Origin: Serpentinicella alkaliphila
GTDB lineage: Bacteria; Bacillota; Clostridia; Peptostreptococcales; Natronincolaceae
Direction: 5' to 3'
Length of the DNA: 64,000 bases
Assembly: GCF_018141405.1 (NCBI RefSeq)
Contig: NZ_CP058648.1
Location: 325,001 to 389,000 of the forward strand
Position numbers and translations under genes: made by a program. The notes under the pieces are model-generated. The model was given only the letters and a program-made list of their open reading frames with translations, was not told the origin of the DNA and did not search any database. Numbering within the stretch: the stretch's first letter is position 1; every line of letters starts with the position of its first letter. Positions 55,166 through 64,000 of this stretch are shown here, piece by piece.

Positions 55166-56341
55166 TTACTTAATATAGCATACTGAATTTTTCCCTTTTC
55201 TTTTGGATGCATACAATCCCTTGTCCGCCTTTTCAATTAGCTCAGTGGTCTTATTACCATCCTCTGGATAACAAGCTATTCCAACAGAAATAGTAATATT
55301 ATAATCACTTTGCTGGATAATTTTTGTCCTAAGTTTTTCAGCAATACTTTTAGCTTCGTCACTACTAGTGTTAGGTAAAACTACTAAAAATTCATCTCCT
55401 CCATATCTTCCAATATAATCAGCCTTTCTTACACTATTTTGCATAATATCAACCACATTCTTAATGCAATTATCCCCAACAATATGTCCATACGTATCAT
55501 TTATCTGTTTAAAATTATCTATATCTATCATTAATACAGACATTGGTTTTTTTACTAAGGAAAGCAAACTATTTAAAACTTCTAGAATTGCCTTCTTATT
55601 ATATGCCGTAGTCATAGTATCATATTGATTTGATACAATAATACTCTCCTGTTTCAGCTGCATATTTGATAACTGCTTCTCCATTTTTTGATTATATTCC
55701 TCGATTAAAGATGCTTTTAAAGAATCTGCTTCAGTCCTATTAATGACTATTTTTTTCTTAATACCCTTTAGGAAGTGACAATATATGGATAAATAGCTTA
55801 TACCTCTTAAAGGAATACCGCCATATTTAAATAATTCATGAGTTACTAATAAAATAAATAAATTACTTAACAATAACCATAGTAATCCATTTATTAATCC
55901 TCTTTCATTATTTTTTCTCAACCACAATATTAAAATATTAAGTATTGATGTACCAACTAAGATTATGCTTATAAATAACCCATTTTGATAAATTCCTACT
56001 AAACCATATATACCAAAAATTCCTGTTAATAAAATAAAAATACTACAAATCAACACTGGATTCAGTACATTATTACTATTAGGCCTTTTCACAAGACAGA
56101 ATAAAAAGGTCAACATATGGACCATTTCAATAAATAGTATATCTTTTATCGATGGAATCTCATTAAAATAAAGAAAAAAGAAAATAGCAAAATAGAGAGG
56201 TATAAAGAAAGTATGTCCTATATTTCTAAGAAGACTGTTCTTTCTAACTAAAGAAAAGTTAAAAGTGACTATTAAAAACGAAAAGCAAACTATAATAATA
56301 AAATTATAATTATTTAACATTGTCTCAGAACACACCCCCAT
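55166..56341 (-). CDS. Membrane diguanylate cyclase (GGDEF)
   Basis: 391-residue protein: about seven or eight membrane helices (~10-195), a helical linker and a GGDEF domain (~240-391). The active site GRYGGDEF and substrate segment IDIDNFKQINDTYGHIVGD are intact, so it should make c-di-GMP from GTP. The inhibitory I-site RKAD lies five residues before GGDEF, allowing product feedback. The start may instead be the ATG at 56320, since the ATG at 56341 lacks a Shine-Dalgarno and GGGGG falls between them. No PilZ or EAL partner is adjacent. Confidence 0.93.
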   Translation of the reverse strand: MGVCSETMLNNYNFIIIVCFSFLIVTFNFSLVRKNSLLRNIGHTFFIPLYFAIFFFLYFNEIPSIKDILFIEMVHMLTFLFCLVKRPNSNNVLNPVLICSIFILLTGIFGIYGLVGIYQNGLFISIILVGTSILNILILWLRKNNERGLINGLLWLLLSNLFILLVTHELFKYGGIPLRGISYLSIYCHFLKGIKKKIVINRTEADSLKASLIEEYNQKMEKQLSNMQLKQESIIVSNQYDTMTTAYNKKAILEVLNSLLSLVKKPMSVLMIDIDNFKQINDTYGHIVGDNCIKNVVDIMQNSVRKADYIGRYGGDEFLVVLPNTSSDEAKSIAEKLRTKIIQQSDYNITISVGIACYPEDGNKTTELIEKADKGLYASKRKGKNSVCYIK

Positions 56342-56426
56342 ATCGTAGCAGTATTTTCCAAAAACTTTGTCTTAATTATAACATCTACATAATTCCCCTT
56401 CAATGTGTATTTAATATATATATCGA

Positions 56427-56452
56427 CAAAAATAGACACTCAAAAGAGTGCC
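56427..56452 (-). terminator. Terminator after the FAD-dependent protein gene
   Basis: Seven-base stem with AAAA loop (56435-56441 with 56446-56452, GACACTC arm) followed on the minus strand by TATTTTTG. It lies 20 bases past the stop of the gene 56472-57878. Confidence 0.7.
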
Positions 56453-56471
56453 TAAAATAATTTACTTTATT

Positions 56472-57878
56472 TTATGAATTTATTAGGTTCCTTCCCATTA
56501 TTACTCCCATAACAGAAGCCATCATAAGACCCCTAGTCCATCCACTGGAATCCCCTAGACAATATAGTCCTTCAATATTTGTCTGAAAATCATTTTTATC
56601 AACATTTATTTTGTTGCTATAAAACTTTATTTCTGGTCCATATAATAAAGTTTCTCTACTAGCAAAACCAGGTACTACTACATTCATAGCTTCAATAAAG
56701 TTTAATATATTCATCATTGGGCGGTAAGGTATAGCAGATGTAATATCTCCTGCTACAGCATCCGGTAATGTAGGCTCCACATTTGATTGATCTAATTCCT
56801 TTTGCCATGTTCTTTTACCGTCTAATATATCCCCATATCTTTGTACTAAAATGTTTCCATTACCTAGCATATTCACTAATTCTGCAACCTTTTTACCGTA
56901 TTCAATTGGTTGATTAAAGGGCTCTAGAAAATTATGTGAACTTAAAATAGCTAAATTAGTATTATTTGATTTTCTATCCTTATATGAATGTCCATTAACT
57001 ATAGCTAAATCGTTATCATAGTTTTCTTGACTTACAAATCCACCTGGGTTTTGACAGAAAGTTCTAACCTTATTTCTAAAAGGTGCTGGATAACCAATAA
57101 GCTTTGATTCATAAAGAACACTATTTACTTTTTCCATTACTTCATTTCTAACCTCTACTCTAACACCTATATCCACCGTACCAGCACAATGACTTATATC
57201 ATGCTTTAAACACATATCCTTAAGCCAATCTGCACCCTTTCTTCCAGCAGCAACAATTATGTTTTCACCTAAAATAGTGTAATCTTCTTCCTTCTTCTTT
57301 AAATCAGAAGCTATTACTCCATTAATTGCTCCATTTTCAATAACTAAATCTTTTACTATTGTACCAAACCTTATTTCCACACCATTATCCATAAGATAGT
57401 TCTGTATTCTAAAGTAAAGGTCTTGAGCTTTTTCGGTTCCTAGATGTCTTATAGGACAATCTACAAGCTTTAACCCAGCCTCTATAGCCTTTAATCTTAT
57501 TTCCTTAATAGCTTCTGTATTTTCTAGCCCTTCTACTTTTGTATCAGCACCAAATTCTAAATAAATATTATCAGTATATTTTATAAACTCATCAGCTTTT
57601 TTATTACCTATAAGTTCTGGTAGCTCGCCACCTACTTCATAGCTTAAGGATAGTTTTCCATCTGAAAATGCACCTGCACCTGAAAAACCTGTAGTTATAT
57701 GACAGTAAGGCTTACAGAATACACATGTCTTAGTTATCTCTTTAGGACAACTTCTTTTTTCTATACTAGCTCCCTTTTCAACGATAATAATCTTTTTATC
57801 ACTTTTTTGTTTAACAAGCTCTAGGGCAGTAAAAATACCTGCAGGCCCCGCCCCAACAATAACTATATCGAAATTCAT
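56472..57878 (-). CDS. FAD-dependent oxidoreductase (COG2509-like)
   Basis: 468-residue flavoprotein. N-terminal FAD-binding motif IVGAGPAGIFTALEL with the ribose-binding Glu in IIVEKG, the cysteine-containing segment CVFCKPYCHITTGFSGAGAF, and C-terminal YCLGDSSGWTRGLMMASVMG completing the FAD site. This matches the family of uncharacterised FAD-dependent dehydrogenases common in clostridia. The substrate is unknown. Monocistronic. Confidence 0.9.
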   Translation of the reverse strand: MNFDIVIVGAGPAGIFTALELVKQKSDKKIIIVEKGASIEKRSCPKEITKTCVFCKPYCHITTGFSGAGAFSDGKLSLSYEVGGELPELIGNKKADEFIKYTDNIYLEFGADTKVEGLENTEAIKEIRLKAIEAGLKLVDCPIRHLGTEKAQDLYFRIQNYLMDNGVEIRFGTIVKDLVIENGAINGVIASDLKKKEEDYTILGENIIVAAGRKGADWLKDMCLKHDISHCAGTVDIGVRVEVRNEVMEKVNSVLYESKLIGYPAPFRNKVRTFCQNPGGFVSQENYDNDLAIVNGHSYKDRKSNNTNLAILSSHNFLEPFNQPIEYGKKVAELVNMLGNGNILVQRYGDILDGKRTWQKELDQSNVEPTLPDAVAGDITSAIPYRPMMNILNFIEAMNVVVPGFASRETLLYGPEIKFYSNKINVDKNDFQTNIEGLYCLGDSSGWTRGLMMASVMGVIMGRNLINS

Positions 57879-58091
57879 ATAACCATCTCCCTTTTGTATA
57901 GTAGAGCATAGATAATGTATGCTAGTTTTTCTAGAAGTAAAAAAAACAAGAGTATAGTTTATACATCTTTTTTATATTAAACCGAATATTAAAATACAGT
58001 TCAAGTTTAAAATACGTTTTTCACATACATATTGTAACGTATATTAACAAATAATTCAATGAAATAAAAGTTTTTATTTTTATAACAATAA

Positions 58092-58125
58092 AGAGAAAAT
58101 ACCCCAAGCCACTGCTTGAGGTATA
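58092..58125 (-). terminator. Terminator after the MBL-fold gene
   Basis: Eleven-base stem with one mismatch (58099-58109 with 58114-58124, ATACCCCAAGC arm), followed on the minus strand by TTTCTCTTT, directly past the stop. Confidence 0.75.
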
Positions 58126-58128
58126 CGT

Positions 58129-59103
58129 TTATATTGCTCTATAATAAATTACTTTATCTTCTATACTTTTTTCTGCCTTGCCAATCGAAACTAAATGCTC
58201 TAAATGAGACATAGCCTCACCTGATGCGAACCATTTTTGAGGTATAGGAAACTCATCCCAATTTTTCGCTCTAAGCTCCCACTTCATTTTAGCTGCTGTA
58301 TCCCTAACAGATAGCTTTTTATCTGTAATTATAGTAATAACTTCATTTAAGCGGACTCTATGATGCTCCATAAGTTCATCAATTCTTGTTCTATGGTCAC
58401 GAACAATAAATCTATGAGCTGTGAAAACATATTCTAAATCATATGCATAAACCTTCTTTAAACTTTCAAAGTAAACTGCTAAGTAGTCAGTATCAAAACT
58501 CCAGAAAGTAATGTTTGGAGTAATTTTTCCTAAAATATGATCACCGCAAAATAAAAGCTTATGGTTTTCTTCATGTAAACCTATATGCCCCGGAGTATGT
58601 CCAGGGATATCAATAACTCGTAAAGAGTAATCTCCGATATTTATAACATCATTTTCTTTAACGTAAATAAAGTCTAATTGCTCTTTTGGACAATATTTAT
58701 AACCTGGATGATTAGTAAAGCTTACATTGTCTCGTTTTAAATCAAACATTATCTCATAGTCATTAAATTTTTGCCAATACTCATCTGTAGTCATCTGATT
58801 TATCATTACTCCATCTATAACCCCAGCATACACTTTACTTATTCCTTTTTTATGTAATGTACCAGCTAATCCCGAATGATCAGAATGTAAATGTGTTATA
58901 AACAAATCCGTTTTATTCAAATCTATACCTAGCTCTTCAATGGCATTCATCATAGCTTCTTCGCATTCTGGTATATTAAATCCTGTATCTATTATAAGAT
59001 TTCTTTCTTCGGATGTAATTATGTATGTATTTGTAGATTTTAATGGGTTATTTGGTAATGGTATTTCATACTGATAAATGTTTTTGTATACTTCATTTTT
59101 CAT
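58129..59103 (-). CDS. Metallo-beta-lactamase-fold hydrolase
   Basis: 324-residue MBL protein. Metal ligands FITHLHSDHSG (HxHxDH), DIPGHTPGHIGLHE (His), LLFCGDHIL (Asp) and a later His in FTAHRF are visible. The C-terminal ~70 residues form a winged-helix-like extension (RVRLNEVITII, LSVRDTAAKMKWE), seen in LACTB2/ribonuclease-like MBL proteins. Substrate unknown (RNA, thioester or lactone possible). GGAGAAGGTG precedes the ATG. It follows the YczE-like gene by 78 bases. Confidence 0.92.
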   Translation of the reverse strand: MKNEVYKNIYQYEIPLPNNPLKSTNTYIITSEERNLIIDTGFNIPECEEAMMNAIEELGIDLNKTDLFITHLHSDHSGLAGTLHKKGISKVYAGVIDGVMINQMTTDEYWQKFNDYEIMFDLKRDNVSFTNHPGYKYCPKEQLDFIYVKENDVINIGDYSLRVIDIPGHTPGHIGLHEENHKLLFCGDHILGKITPNITFWSFDTDYLAVYFESLKKVYAYDLEYVFTAHRFIVRDHRTRIDELMEHHRVRLNEVITIITDKKLSVRDTAAKMKWELRAKNWDEFPIPQKWFASGEAMSHLEHLVSIGKAEKSIEDKVIYYRAI

Positions 59104-59181
59104 TGTATCACCTTCTCCTCATTTTTTTTTATTTTTTTCAGACCCTTTAATAAAGGGTCTTGTTTATATTCGTGTACCTAT

Positions 59182-59853
59182 CTACATTTTCTGTTCTTTA
59201 GGTTTTATCAATAGATTTTTTAATAATACTATATCATCATCTATAAATCTATGTTTAAGCTCATTGACATCAAATTTCATCATTTTAAATGCTAGTTGAA
59301 CGAAGTAACCGATTCCAACTGCTGTAATAATCGTTCCTATTCCGATAGTCCCACCTAAAATAAATCCTAATATTGATACAGAAATTTCCATTGTATTTCT
59401 GACAAATCTAACTGACTTATTAGTTTTTTTAGTTAAATAAATCATTAGCCCATCCCTTGGACCAGAACCTAAGCCTGTTCCAATATAGAAATAGCTTGCA
59501 AAACCAAACACAAACATCCCTAAAATCATCATGCCTAATCTTAGTAGAAGACTATCAAAAGTTGGTATCAAATCGCTAATCATAAGTAAATCAATGAAAA
59601 CACCTACAAAAATCATATTACATATTGTAGCCCAACCTATCCTCTCCCCAAGAAGAAAATTTATTAGAACTAGTATTAATCCAACAGTTATACTTGCTTG
59701 TCCTATTGTAATATTCGTTATTTTTGAGATGCCTTGATGAAAAACATCCCAAGGTGCAAGTCCTAAATTAGCTTTAATTGTTATAACTACTCCGAGTGCT
59801 ACCAAAAATAATCCAAAGAATAGTCTGCAAAGAAGTACGAAAGCCTTTTTCAT
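59182..59853 (-). CDS. YczE/YyaS/YitT family membrane protein
   Basis: 223-residue protein with about five membrane helices. The signature GVVITIKANLGLAPWDVFHQG and GTGLGSGPRDGLMIYLTKK are typical of the YczE/YyaS family of uncharacterised Gram-positive membrane proteins. The C-terminus is a charged tail. Located upstream of the MBL-fold gene on the same strand; co-transcription possible. Confidence 0.88.
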   Translation of the reverse strand: MKKAFVLLCRLFFGLFLVALGVVITIKANLGLAPWDVFHQGISKITNITIGQASITVGLILVLINFLLGERIGWATICNMIFVGVFIDLLMISDLIPTFDSLLLRLGMMILGMFVFGFASYFYIGTGLGSGPRDGLMIYLTKKTNKSVRFVRNTMEISVSILGFILGGTIGIGTIITAVGIGYFVQLAFKMMKFDVNELKHRFIDDDIVLLKNLLIKPKEQKM

Positions 59854-59927
59854 TATAATTCCTCTTTTCTTTTACTAAATCGTGCAAATTTAATTATATC
59901 ATATTATAATTACAAAAATTGCAATAC

Positions 59928-59968
59928 AAAAAATAAAATAGAGGCTTAATTAATTTAAGCCTCTATTT
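59928..59968 (-). terminator. Terminator after the DUF4179 gene
   Basis: Perfect ~12-base stem (ATAGAGGCTTAA arm, 59938-59949, with its complement to ~59966), followed on the minus strand by TTTATTTTTTG. About 75 bases past the stop at 60041. Confidence 0.8.
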
Positions 59969-60040
59969 ATACTAAGTTATTTTACAAATTAATATTCTTT
60001 TAATTTATGAACACATCAGATTTTCTAAACCAAGCCTCTT

Positions 60041-61339
60041 TTATTTAACATCAATAACTTCATTGTACTTTTCTGAAAAGCTCATTCTTTCGATAGATAA
60101 TTGGTAATTTAATCCACTACTATTAAAATGCATAGTTCTTCTATGCATAACTCTTCCATCATAAAGCTTATCGTATTCACTATTTAGGGTTTCCTTTAAA
60201 TTAATTTTTTCTCCATCAATAATTAAATAAACCCCAGTTAATACTACATCTTCAACGGTACTAAAAGTAATATACGTACTTCCATTTATTTCTTTGATTT
60301 CGTCAATTAATATATTCTGTCCTTCTATTTCAATATTAATTTCTCTGTCATCTTTATTTAATTCAATGAATTTATTTACATCCTTATCAATAGATAAACT
60401 TTCTAGGTGGATTTGTACACTTTCTAAGTTGGATGGTAGAGCATCAAACTCTTTTGTAAACCTAATTCCATTTATATCAGTTGACATACTTCCACCTCTC
60501 TTTTCAACTTCCTCACCATTTGCAATTAATTTCATTTCTAATTTATTAGGTCTAATTCTCTCTCCACTAATTTTATCAATAGCTAATTGTAATATATTTT
60601 GAATTGAACCCTCTATAACTGTCGACGTAGGGGAAGCATGGATTGAGCTAAGTTTTAAATTAACACCATCATTTTTGAAAGTTTTATTAATAACCTGCTT
60701 TAATGTACTTTTCATCGCTTTATTCCTATCTAACTTAAAGGGTATTTCCCCCTCCTCCATCATCCCATCTATATTCATATATACATTTAAATAGAGAGTT
60801 CGTTCATAGAAAGCAGGAGGGTCGAAACTCATAACCCACTTAGTTTGATTACTCTCTCCAAGTATTTCACCATGCCCACTTCTCATGAAATACCTTTTGT
60901 ATAGCCCCTTTAGGTTTAAGCTTGGATCTAATGAAATAAAGTCATTTTCTCCCGTATTATCTGTAACAGTATAAAATGCTAATAACTGATTATCATCTAT
61001 CATTATGCCATCTAATGTAAAAAGAACACCATTACTAAAAGTATGGCTCTCCCCTATAATTTGACCCATACCTAAATCATTAAGATTTTTTAACGTTGTG
61101 TTCATAAGTTGATCGTAGCCAATGAGCTTTTTACTATAGTATGCGAGTGTATTAAAATTAAAAGTAATTAAAAACATTAAAATGCAAGCTACTATAATTC
61201 GATTTGCTTTAATAAATCTTTTCTTAGGAAATTCTTTATCTTTCAATGCATTTGATAGTCTCTCTTCTAGCTCTTTTGGTACAACTATATTATCTAAATC
61301 TTCCTTCTTATCCATAAGTAGTTTATCAATATCTCTCAT
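60041..61339 (-). CDS. DUF4179 membrane protein, putative anti-sigma partner
   Basis: 432-residue protein. A cytosolic N-terminus (~1-50) with the helical IVVPKELEERLSNALKD is followed by one membrane helix (ANRIIVACILMFLITFNF). A large extracytoplasmic part with DUF4179/DUF5643-type beta-rich repeats follows. Such proteins are usually encoded right after ECF sigma factors in clostridia and bacilli and probably restrain them. The ATG at 61339 has GGAGG eight bases upstream and overlaps the end of the sigma gene (stop at 61326) by 14 bases. The IS insertion in that sigma gene may abolish transcription from the common promoter. Confidence 0.85.
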   Translation of the reverse strand: MRDIDKLLMDKKEDLDNIVVPKELEERLSNALKDKEFPKKRFIKANRIIVACILMFLITFNFNTLAYYSKKLIGYDQLMNTTLKNLNDLGMGQIIGESHTFSNGVLFTLDGIMIDDNQLLAFYTVTDNTGENDFISLDPSLNLKGLYKRYFMRSGHGEILGESNQTKWVMSFDPPAFYERTLYLNVYMNIDGMMEEGEIPFKLDRNKAMKSTLKQVINKTFKNDGVNLKLSSIHASPTSTVIEGSIQNILQLAIDKISGERIRPNKLEMKLIANGEEVEKRGGSMSTDINGIRFTKEFDALPSNLESVQIHLESLSIDKDVNKFIELNKDDREINIEIEGQNILIDEIKEINGSTYITFSTVEDVVLTGVYLIIDGEKINLKETLNSEYDKLYDGRVMHRRTMHFNSSGLNYQLSIERMSFSEKYNEVIDVK

Positions 61340-61471
61340 TAATATCACCTCCAAGACTTTCTTTTAATTTATTAATTCCAACAGAAATTCGGGATTTCAC
61401 AGTCCCTATAGGAATTTTAAGTATTCTCCCTATTGTTTCATAATCTAAATCCAAAAAATACCTTAGCTTAA

Positions 61472-61478
61472 TAACTTC
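61472..61478. repeat. Target-site duplication, left copy (TAACTTC)
   Basis: Seven bases TAACTTC immediately left of the element, identical to 63163-63169 on its right. Confidence 0.9.
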
Positions 61479-61494
61479 CATGAGTTATGCAGTT
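61479..61494. repeat. Left terminal inverted repeat of the IS
   Basis: CATGAGTTATGCAGTT, identical to the reverse complement of 63147-63162. Confidence 0.92.
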
Positions 61495-61623
61495 CGTGTA
61501 AATAAATGTAAATAAGACTGATGTATCGTATATTATAATATACTAAAAAATATTTTTGTTTTATATGTCTTGAAATAGCAAAAAAGACTTGACTTTTTAA
61601 ACCCGCCCCAATAATCAAAGTGA

Positions 61624-63156
61624 ATGGTATTAATAGCCATTACTCTTGATGAATGGGTGATAAATATGACTCTTGGGAAACCGAAATATAGAAATTTACA
61701 ACAAGGAAATGGGGGCGGAACGCCAGTTTTAAAAGCAATTTGGGATAAATTTGATTTTTCACTTCTGCTTACGCAATCGGGTATTGTAAAACGTAATGGT
61801 GTACCCACTTGGCTTATTGCTTTTGCTTATGTGGTAGGACTTATTGCTAATAAAAATTCTGTCTCACGTATTTCTGATTATGCTACTAAGGATAGCTTAT
61901 TACAACAGATGTTTCGGAATCTTAAAATGGCTCAATATACCTTTAGCCGCTTTTTTACAACTGATTATAATTGGGGTTTATTTAGTTTTAAAAGAGTACA
62001 AAGACTACAACAAGAAGAAGAAACTGCATTTACTGAAGGAGATGTTATTGTACTTGATGATACAAAGGTGGCTCATGCCCATGGAAAGAAAATCCCTTTC
62101 CTTTGTTGGTTATATGATAGCTCCATTAAAATAAATATCTGGTGTATGAATATAGTTGCTACAACTGTTGTATTAAAGAACGGACTTAAATATCCATTGT
62201 TTTGGCGTATTTGGCGTAAGGTAGAAAATAGCGATGAAAAACAGACAAAAATAGATCTTTCAAAAGAAATGCTAATGGATATTCGCCGGATTTACACAGG
62301 GGTACTATGGGTTGCCATGGACCGCCGGTTTTTATGCAAAGACTTTTTAATTGGCTCACAGATCATCAATATGATTGGGTTACTAAGGCAAAACGTAATA
62401 CAAAGACACTTTATCGAAAAGAAATTGAGAATATTACAGGCCGAGAACGCTTTATCCCTGTAAAGCCTTCAATGCTTATTAAAGAAGTTTTTTCAAACTT
62501 CTTATTAGTGGTCTAAAGATAAAGTAAGTGCTATATCCATACCTAATATTTATATCAAGTTACCCTACCGTTTAGTTGGAAAGCAGGGTAAAGTAGTAAC
62601 TAAGTATCGTTATACGCCTATTGCAGCAGTTGTAGCTACAAGACTCAAAGAAGATACTGAAATGATGAAGGATGAATTTGAGAAAAACAAAGAGGTTGCA
62701 GCTACATATCGTGGGGCTTACCTTTTGATTAGTAATAGGGTCGATAATCCTGAAGAAGCTTTAGATGCATATATTAAGCGTTGGAGCATTGAGGTTTTTT
62801 TTAGAACTGCAAAACAAGAACTGGGGTTGAATTCTTGCCACTCAACGTCGGAAAGTCATCATTACGCCCATATTGAGCTCATTTTTACAGCAGAAACTTT
62901 ACTTGTCTATGCAAGATGGGAACTCAATAATAAAGGCGCTGAAGAAGGCTTCACCCACGGCGAAATGGTCCGAAACTTTTTCAACGCCACATACCGTATC
63001 GTTATAAAAGCACAGCAATGCTTTCAAACTATACAAGTACATTTTGACACAGAAGTTAGGCAATTTGCAAGACTTATTGATAAATTTTGGCCGAAGAATT
63101 TATTGTTAGGTTGGTTTACTGTGCAAAATTCCCAGTATATGGAGTCAACTGCATAA
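61624..63156 (+). pseudogene. IS4-like DDE transposase with two compensating frameshifts
   Basis: A frame of about 510 residues. The first part (61624 to ~62345) includes the first catalytic Asp (VIVLDDTKVAHAHGKK, Asp145/146) and the second (VAMDRRF, Asp233). Near 62342-62347 a T-run appears one base short: adding one T restores DFFNWLTDHQYDWVTKAKRN. Near 62490-62510 the reading returns to the first frame after an apparent extra base. The last part carries YIKRWSIEVFFRTAK, the Tyr-x2-Arg-x3-Glu-x6-Lys motif of IS4 transposases with the third catalytic residue. As written the protein is not continuous, so the copy is probably inactive unless the shifts are sequencing errors in homopolymers. 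Confidence 0.88.
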
Positions 63157-63162
63157 CTCATG
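63147..63162. repeat. Right terminal inverted repeat of the IS
   Basis: AACTGCATAACTCATG, perfect reverse complement of 61479-61494. Confidence 0.92.
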
Positions 63163-63169
63163 TAACTTC
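63163..63169. repeat. Target-site duplication, right copy (TAACTTC)
   Basis: Matches the left copy at 61472-61478; deleting one copy plus the element restores the sigma reading frame. Confidence 0.9.
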
Positions 63170-63605
63170 CTTATGCTTTTCACTAAGCTTTGACAATTCC
63201 TCTTCTAAAAGAAGCTGATCATCTTTTTGGTTTATATCTGATTCACAACCTTTTTCTTGAAATTTCTCTACTAGAATTACCTTGCTCTTTTCCTTAAGAA
63301 TTTTTTTACATCTATTTACTAGAATAGTTTTGCTCCAGCTATAAAAGGACCCCTCATTCTTTAGATTTGAGATATTTTCATATAAGATAACTATCATATC
63401 TTCAAGTGCATCTAAAGCATCTGCTTCATTTTTCATATATACATATGCCAATTTATAGTATTCCTGTTGTTTTAACATAATTAGTTTAATTAAAGCTTCC
63501 TTATCCCCTAGTTTAGCCCTACTTATAAGTACCTCCGTCTGCATTTTTGCACCTCACTTTCATACATAAGAGTATCTATATACTAAAAAAGTTCATTTTA
63601 TAAAA

Positions 63606-63640
63606 TAAATAAAGTAGTACTATTTTAATATAGCACTACT
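63606..63640 (-). terminator. Terminator after the nitroreductase gene
   Basis: Stem of about 11 pairs with one mismatch (AAGTAGTACTAT arm with ATAGCACTACTT), followed on the minus strand by a T-rich stretch. It lies about 20 bases past the nitroreductase stop. Confidence 0.65.
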
Positions 63641-63657
63641 TATATTAGAGAACAGTT

Positions 63658-64000
63658 CTATTCTATTATAAATGATATTATATATTCACAGGACTCCTTA
63701 TCTTTTTTAGGATTATCCTCTTTCCACTTCCCTTTAAAGCCTAATTCCTGCATTGTAAGTTCAAAATGGCACATAGCTATACCAATATCAATTTTTTGTA
63801 CATCATAGCCTAGTCCCTCTCCATACCCTTTATTTCTAGCAAGATAGAAATGAAATTTTTCATTATCCACTAAAACTCTCCAAGGTTGTTTATTTGATGC
63901 AGATGGGGCAAGTCTAAGCATTTCAAGTGCTTGTATATACTTTTTATCCTTTTGATTTACTTCATTATTCCAACTGCCTTCAAAAAATAATTCTTTAAAG
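63658..64000 (-). CDS. Nitroreductase family protein, C-terminal part
   Basis: The last ~114 residues of an FMN-dependent nitroreductase; the start lies beyond the window. Reading from the edge it contains FKELFFEGSWNN, ALEMLRLAPSASNKQPWRV (FMN-binding), YDVQKIDIGIAMCHFELTM and EYIISFIIE at the end. This matches the clostridial TM-nitroreductase group, which reduces nitro compounds or quinones with NAD(P)H. The physiological substrate is unknown. Confidence 0.88.
   Translation of the reverse strand, partial: FKELFFEGSWNNEVNQKDKKYIQALEMLRLAPSASNKQPWRVLVDNEKFHFYLARNKGYGEGLGYDVQKIDIGIAMCHFELTMQELGFKGKWKEDNPKKDKESCEYIISFIIE

Larger units (their letters stand above)
61479..63162. mobile_element. 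IS4-superfamily insertion sequence, 1,684 bp
   Basis: A complete element with perfect 16-base terminal inverted repeats (CATGAGTTATGCAGTT; 61479-61494 and the complement at 63147-63162). A 7-base target duplication TAACTTC flanks it. It carries one transposase gene in two decayed pieces on the plus strand and no passenger gene. The YREK motif of the transposase places it in the IS4 superfamily. The 7-base duplication is shorter than the 9-13 bases of classical IS4. Insertion is inside the ECF sigma gene. Confidence 0.93.
61326..63544 (-). pseudogene. ECF sigma factor gene split by an insertion sequence
   Basis: The N-terminal part (63544 down to 63163) encodes region 2 of an extracytoplasmic-function sigma factor, including YYKLAYVYMKNEADALDALED, and ends at LSEKHKEV followed by two alien codons. 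The C-terminal part (61478-61326) encodes region 4: IKLRYFLDLDYETIGRIL, PIGTVKSRISVG and KLKESLGG. Removing the element and one copy of the 7-base duplication joins them in frame as KHKEVIKLRYF, giving a 175-residue protein of normal ECF length. The gene is therefore inactivated in this genome. The element's transposase runs in the opposite direction. Confidence 0.92.

Noticed and set aside
59140-59162. Hairpin AGACCCTTTA...AAAGGGTCT between the YczE-like and MBL genes
   Set aside because: On the coding strand it is followed by an A-run rather than T, so it does not look like an intrinsic terminator for either gene.
61533-61808. Minus-strand open frame inside the insertion sequence
   Set aside because: It overlaps the transposase start on the other strand and has no ribosome site or family; treated as a shadow.

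Overview
The window (about one third G+C) looks like the chromosome of a spore-forming anaerobic clostridium, possibly close to Alkaliphilus or its relatives. The evidence is the multi-subunit [FeFe] hydrogenase, ThiH in place of the oxygen-using ThiO, an alpha/beta-type small acid-soluble spore protein, PanG in place of PanE, a lysine-riboswitch NhaC-type transporter, many TTG/GTG starts with strong AGGAGG sites, and intrinsic terminators between most genes. No rRNA, tRNA, CRISPR array, prophage or replication origin was seen.

Layout. 1-3305: electron-bifurcating-type hydrogenase operon (hydC, a HydD-like subunit, hydB, start of hydA). 3445-5330: SDR-type threonine dehydrogenase and a cytosolic parvulin isomerase. 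5384-7745: polar amino-acid ABC transporter whose binding protein appears circularly permuted. 7908-13808: a degenerate-KaiC/PPDK-N protein, glutamate dehydrogenase and a MATE pump. 13858-15337: two envelope proteins. 15442-21570: eight-gene thiamine operon (thiS, thiF, thiG, thiH, thiD2-thiE fusion, thiC, tenI order) behind a promoter, a TPP riboswitch and two tandem terminators. 21880-25986: threonine synthase with a probable non-orthologous homoserine kinase, then citrate synthase. 26409-31690: membrane, HD, hydrolase and lipoprotein genes. 31736-34703: pantothenate operon panG-panB-panC-panD behind an attenuator-like leader. 35160-40569: DegV, DUF881, SASP, trpS, an H-NOX chemoreceptor and a glutaredoxin. 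41293-43227: arsR-acr3-arsC with a clear promoter/operator. 43355-48425: SLH protein, YjiH-like protein and a lysine-riboswitch-controlled NhaC/LysW transporter gene broken by one in-frame TGA. 48513-54278: DEAD helicase, cold-shock protein, ABC-F ATPase, exonuclease III, a decayed gene and a GyrI-like protein. 54347-59853: SIMPL protein, diguanylate cyclase, FAD protein, MBL hydrolase and YczE-like protein. 60041-63544: an ECF sigma/anti-sigma-type pair whose sigma gene is split by a 1,684-bp IS4-like element. 63658-64000: start-truncated nitroreductase.

The most unusual items are the permuted substrate-binding protein, the precisely reconstructable IS insertion in the sigma factor, the riboswitch-controlled transporter with an in-frame stop, and an H-NOX chemoreceptor carrying the complete distal triad expected for O2 binding. 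I did not find a clearly new multi-gene defence or mobile system. All functional statements rest on motif and family recognition by eye; no database search was run.
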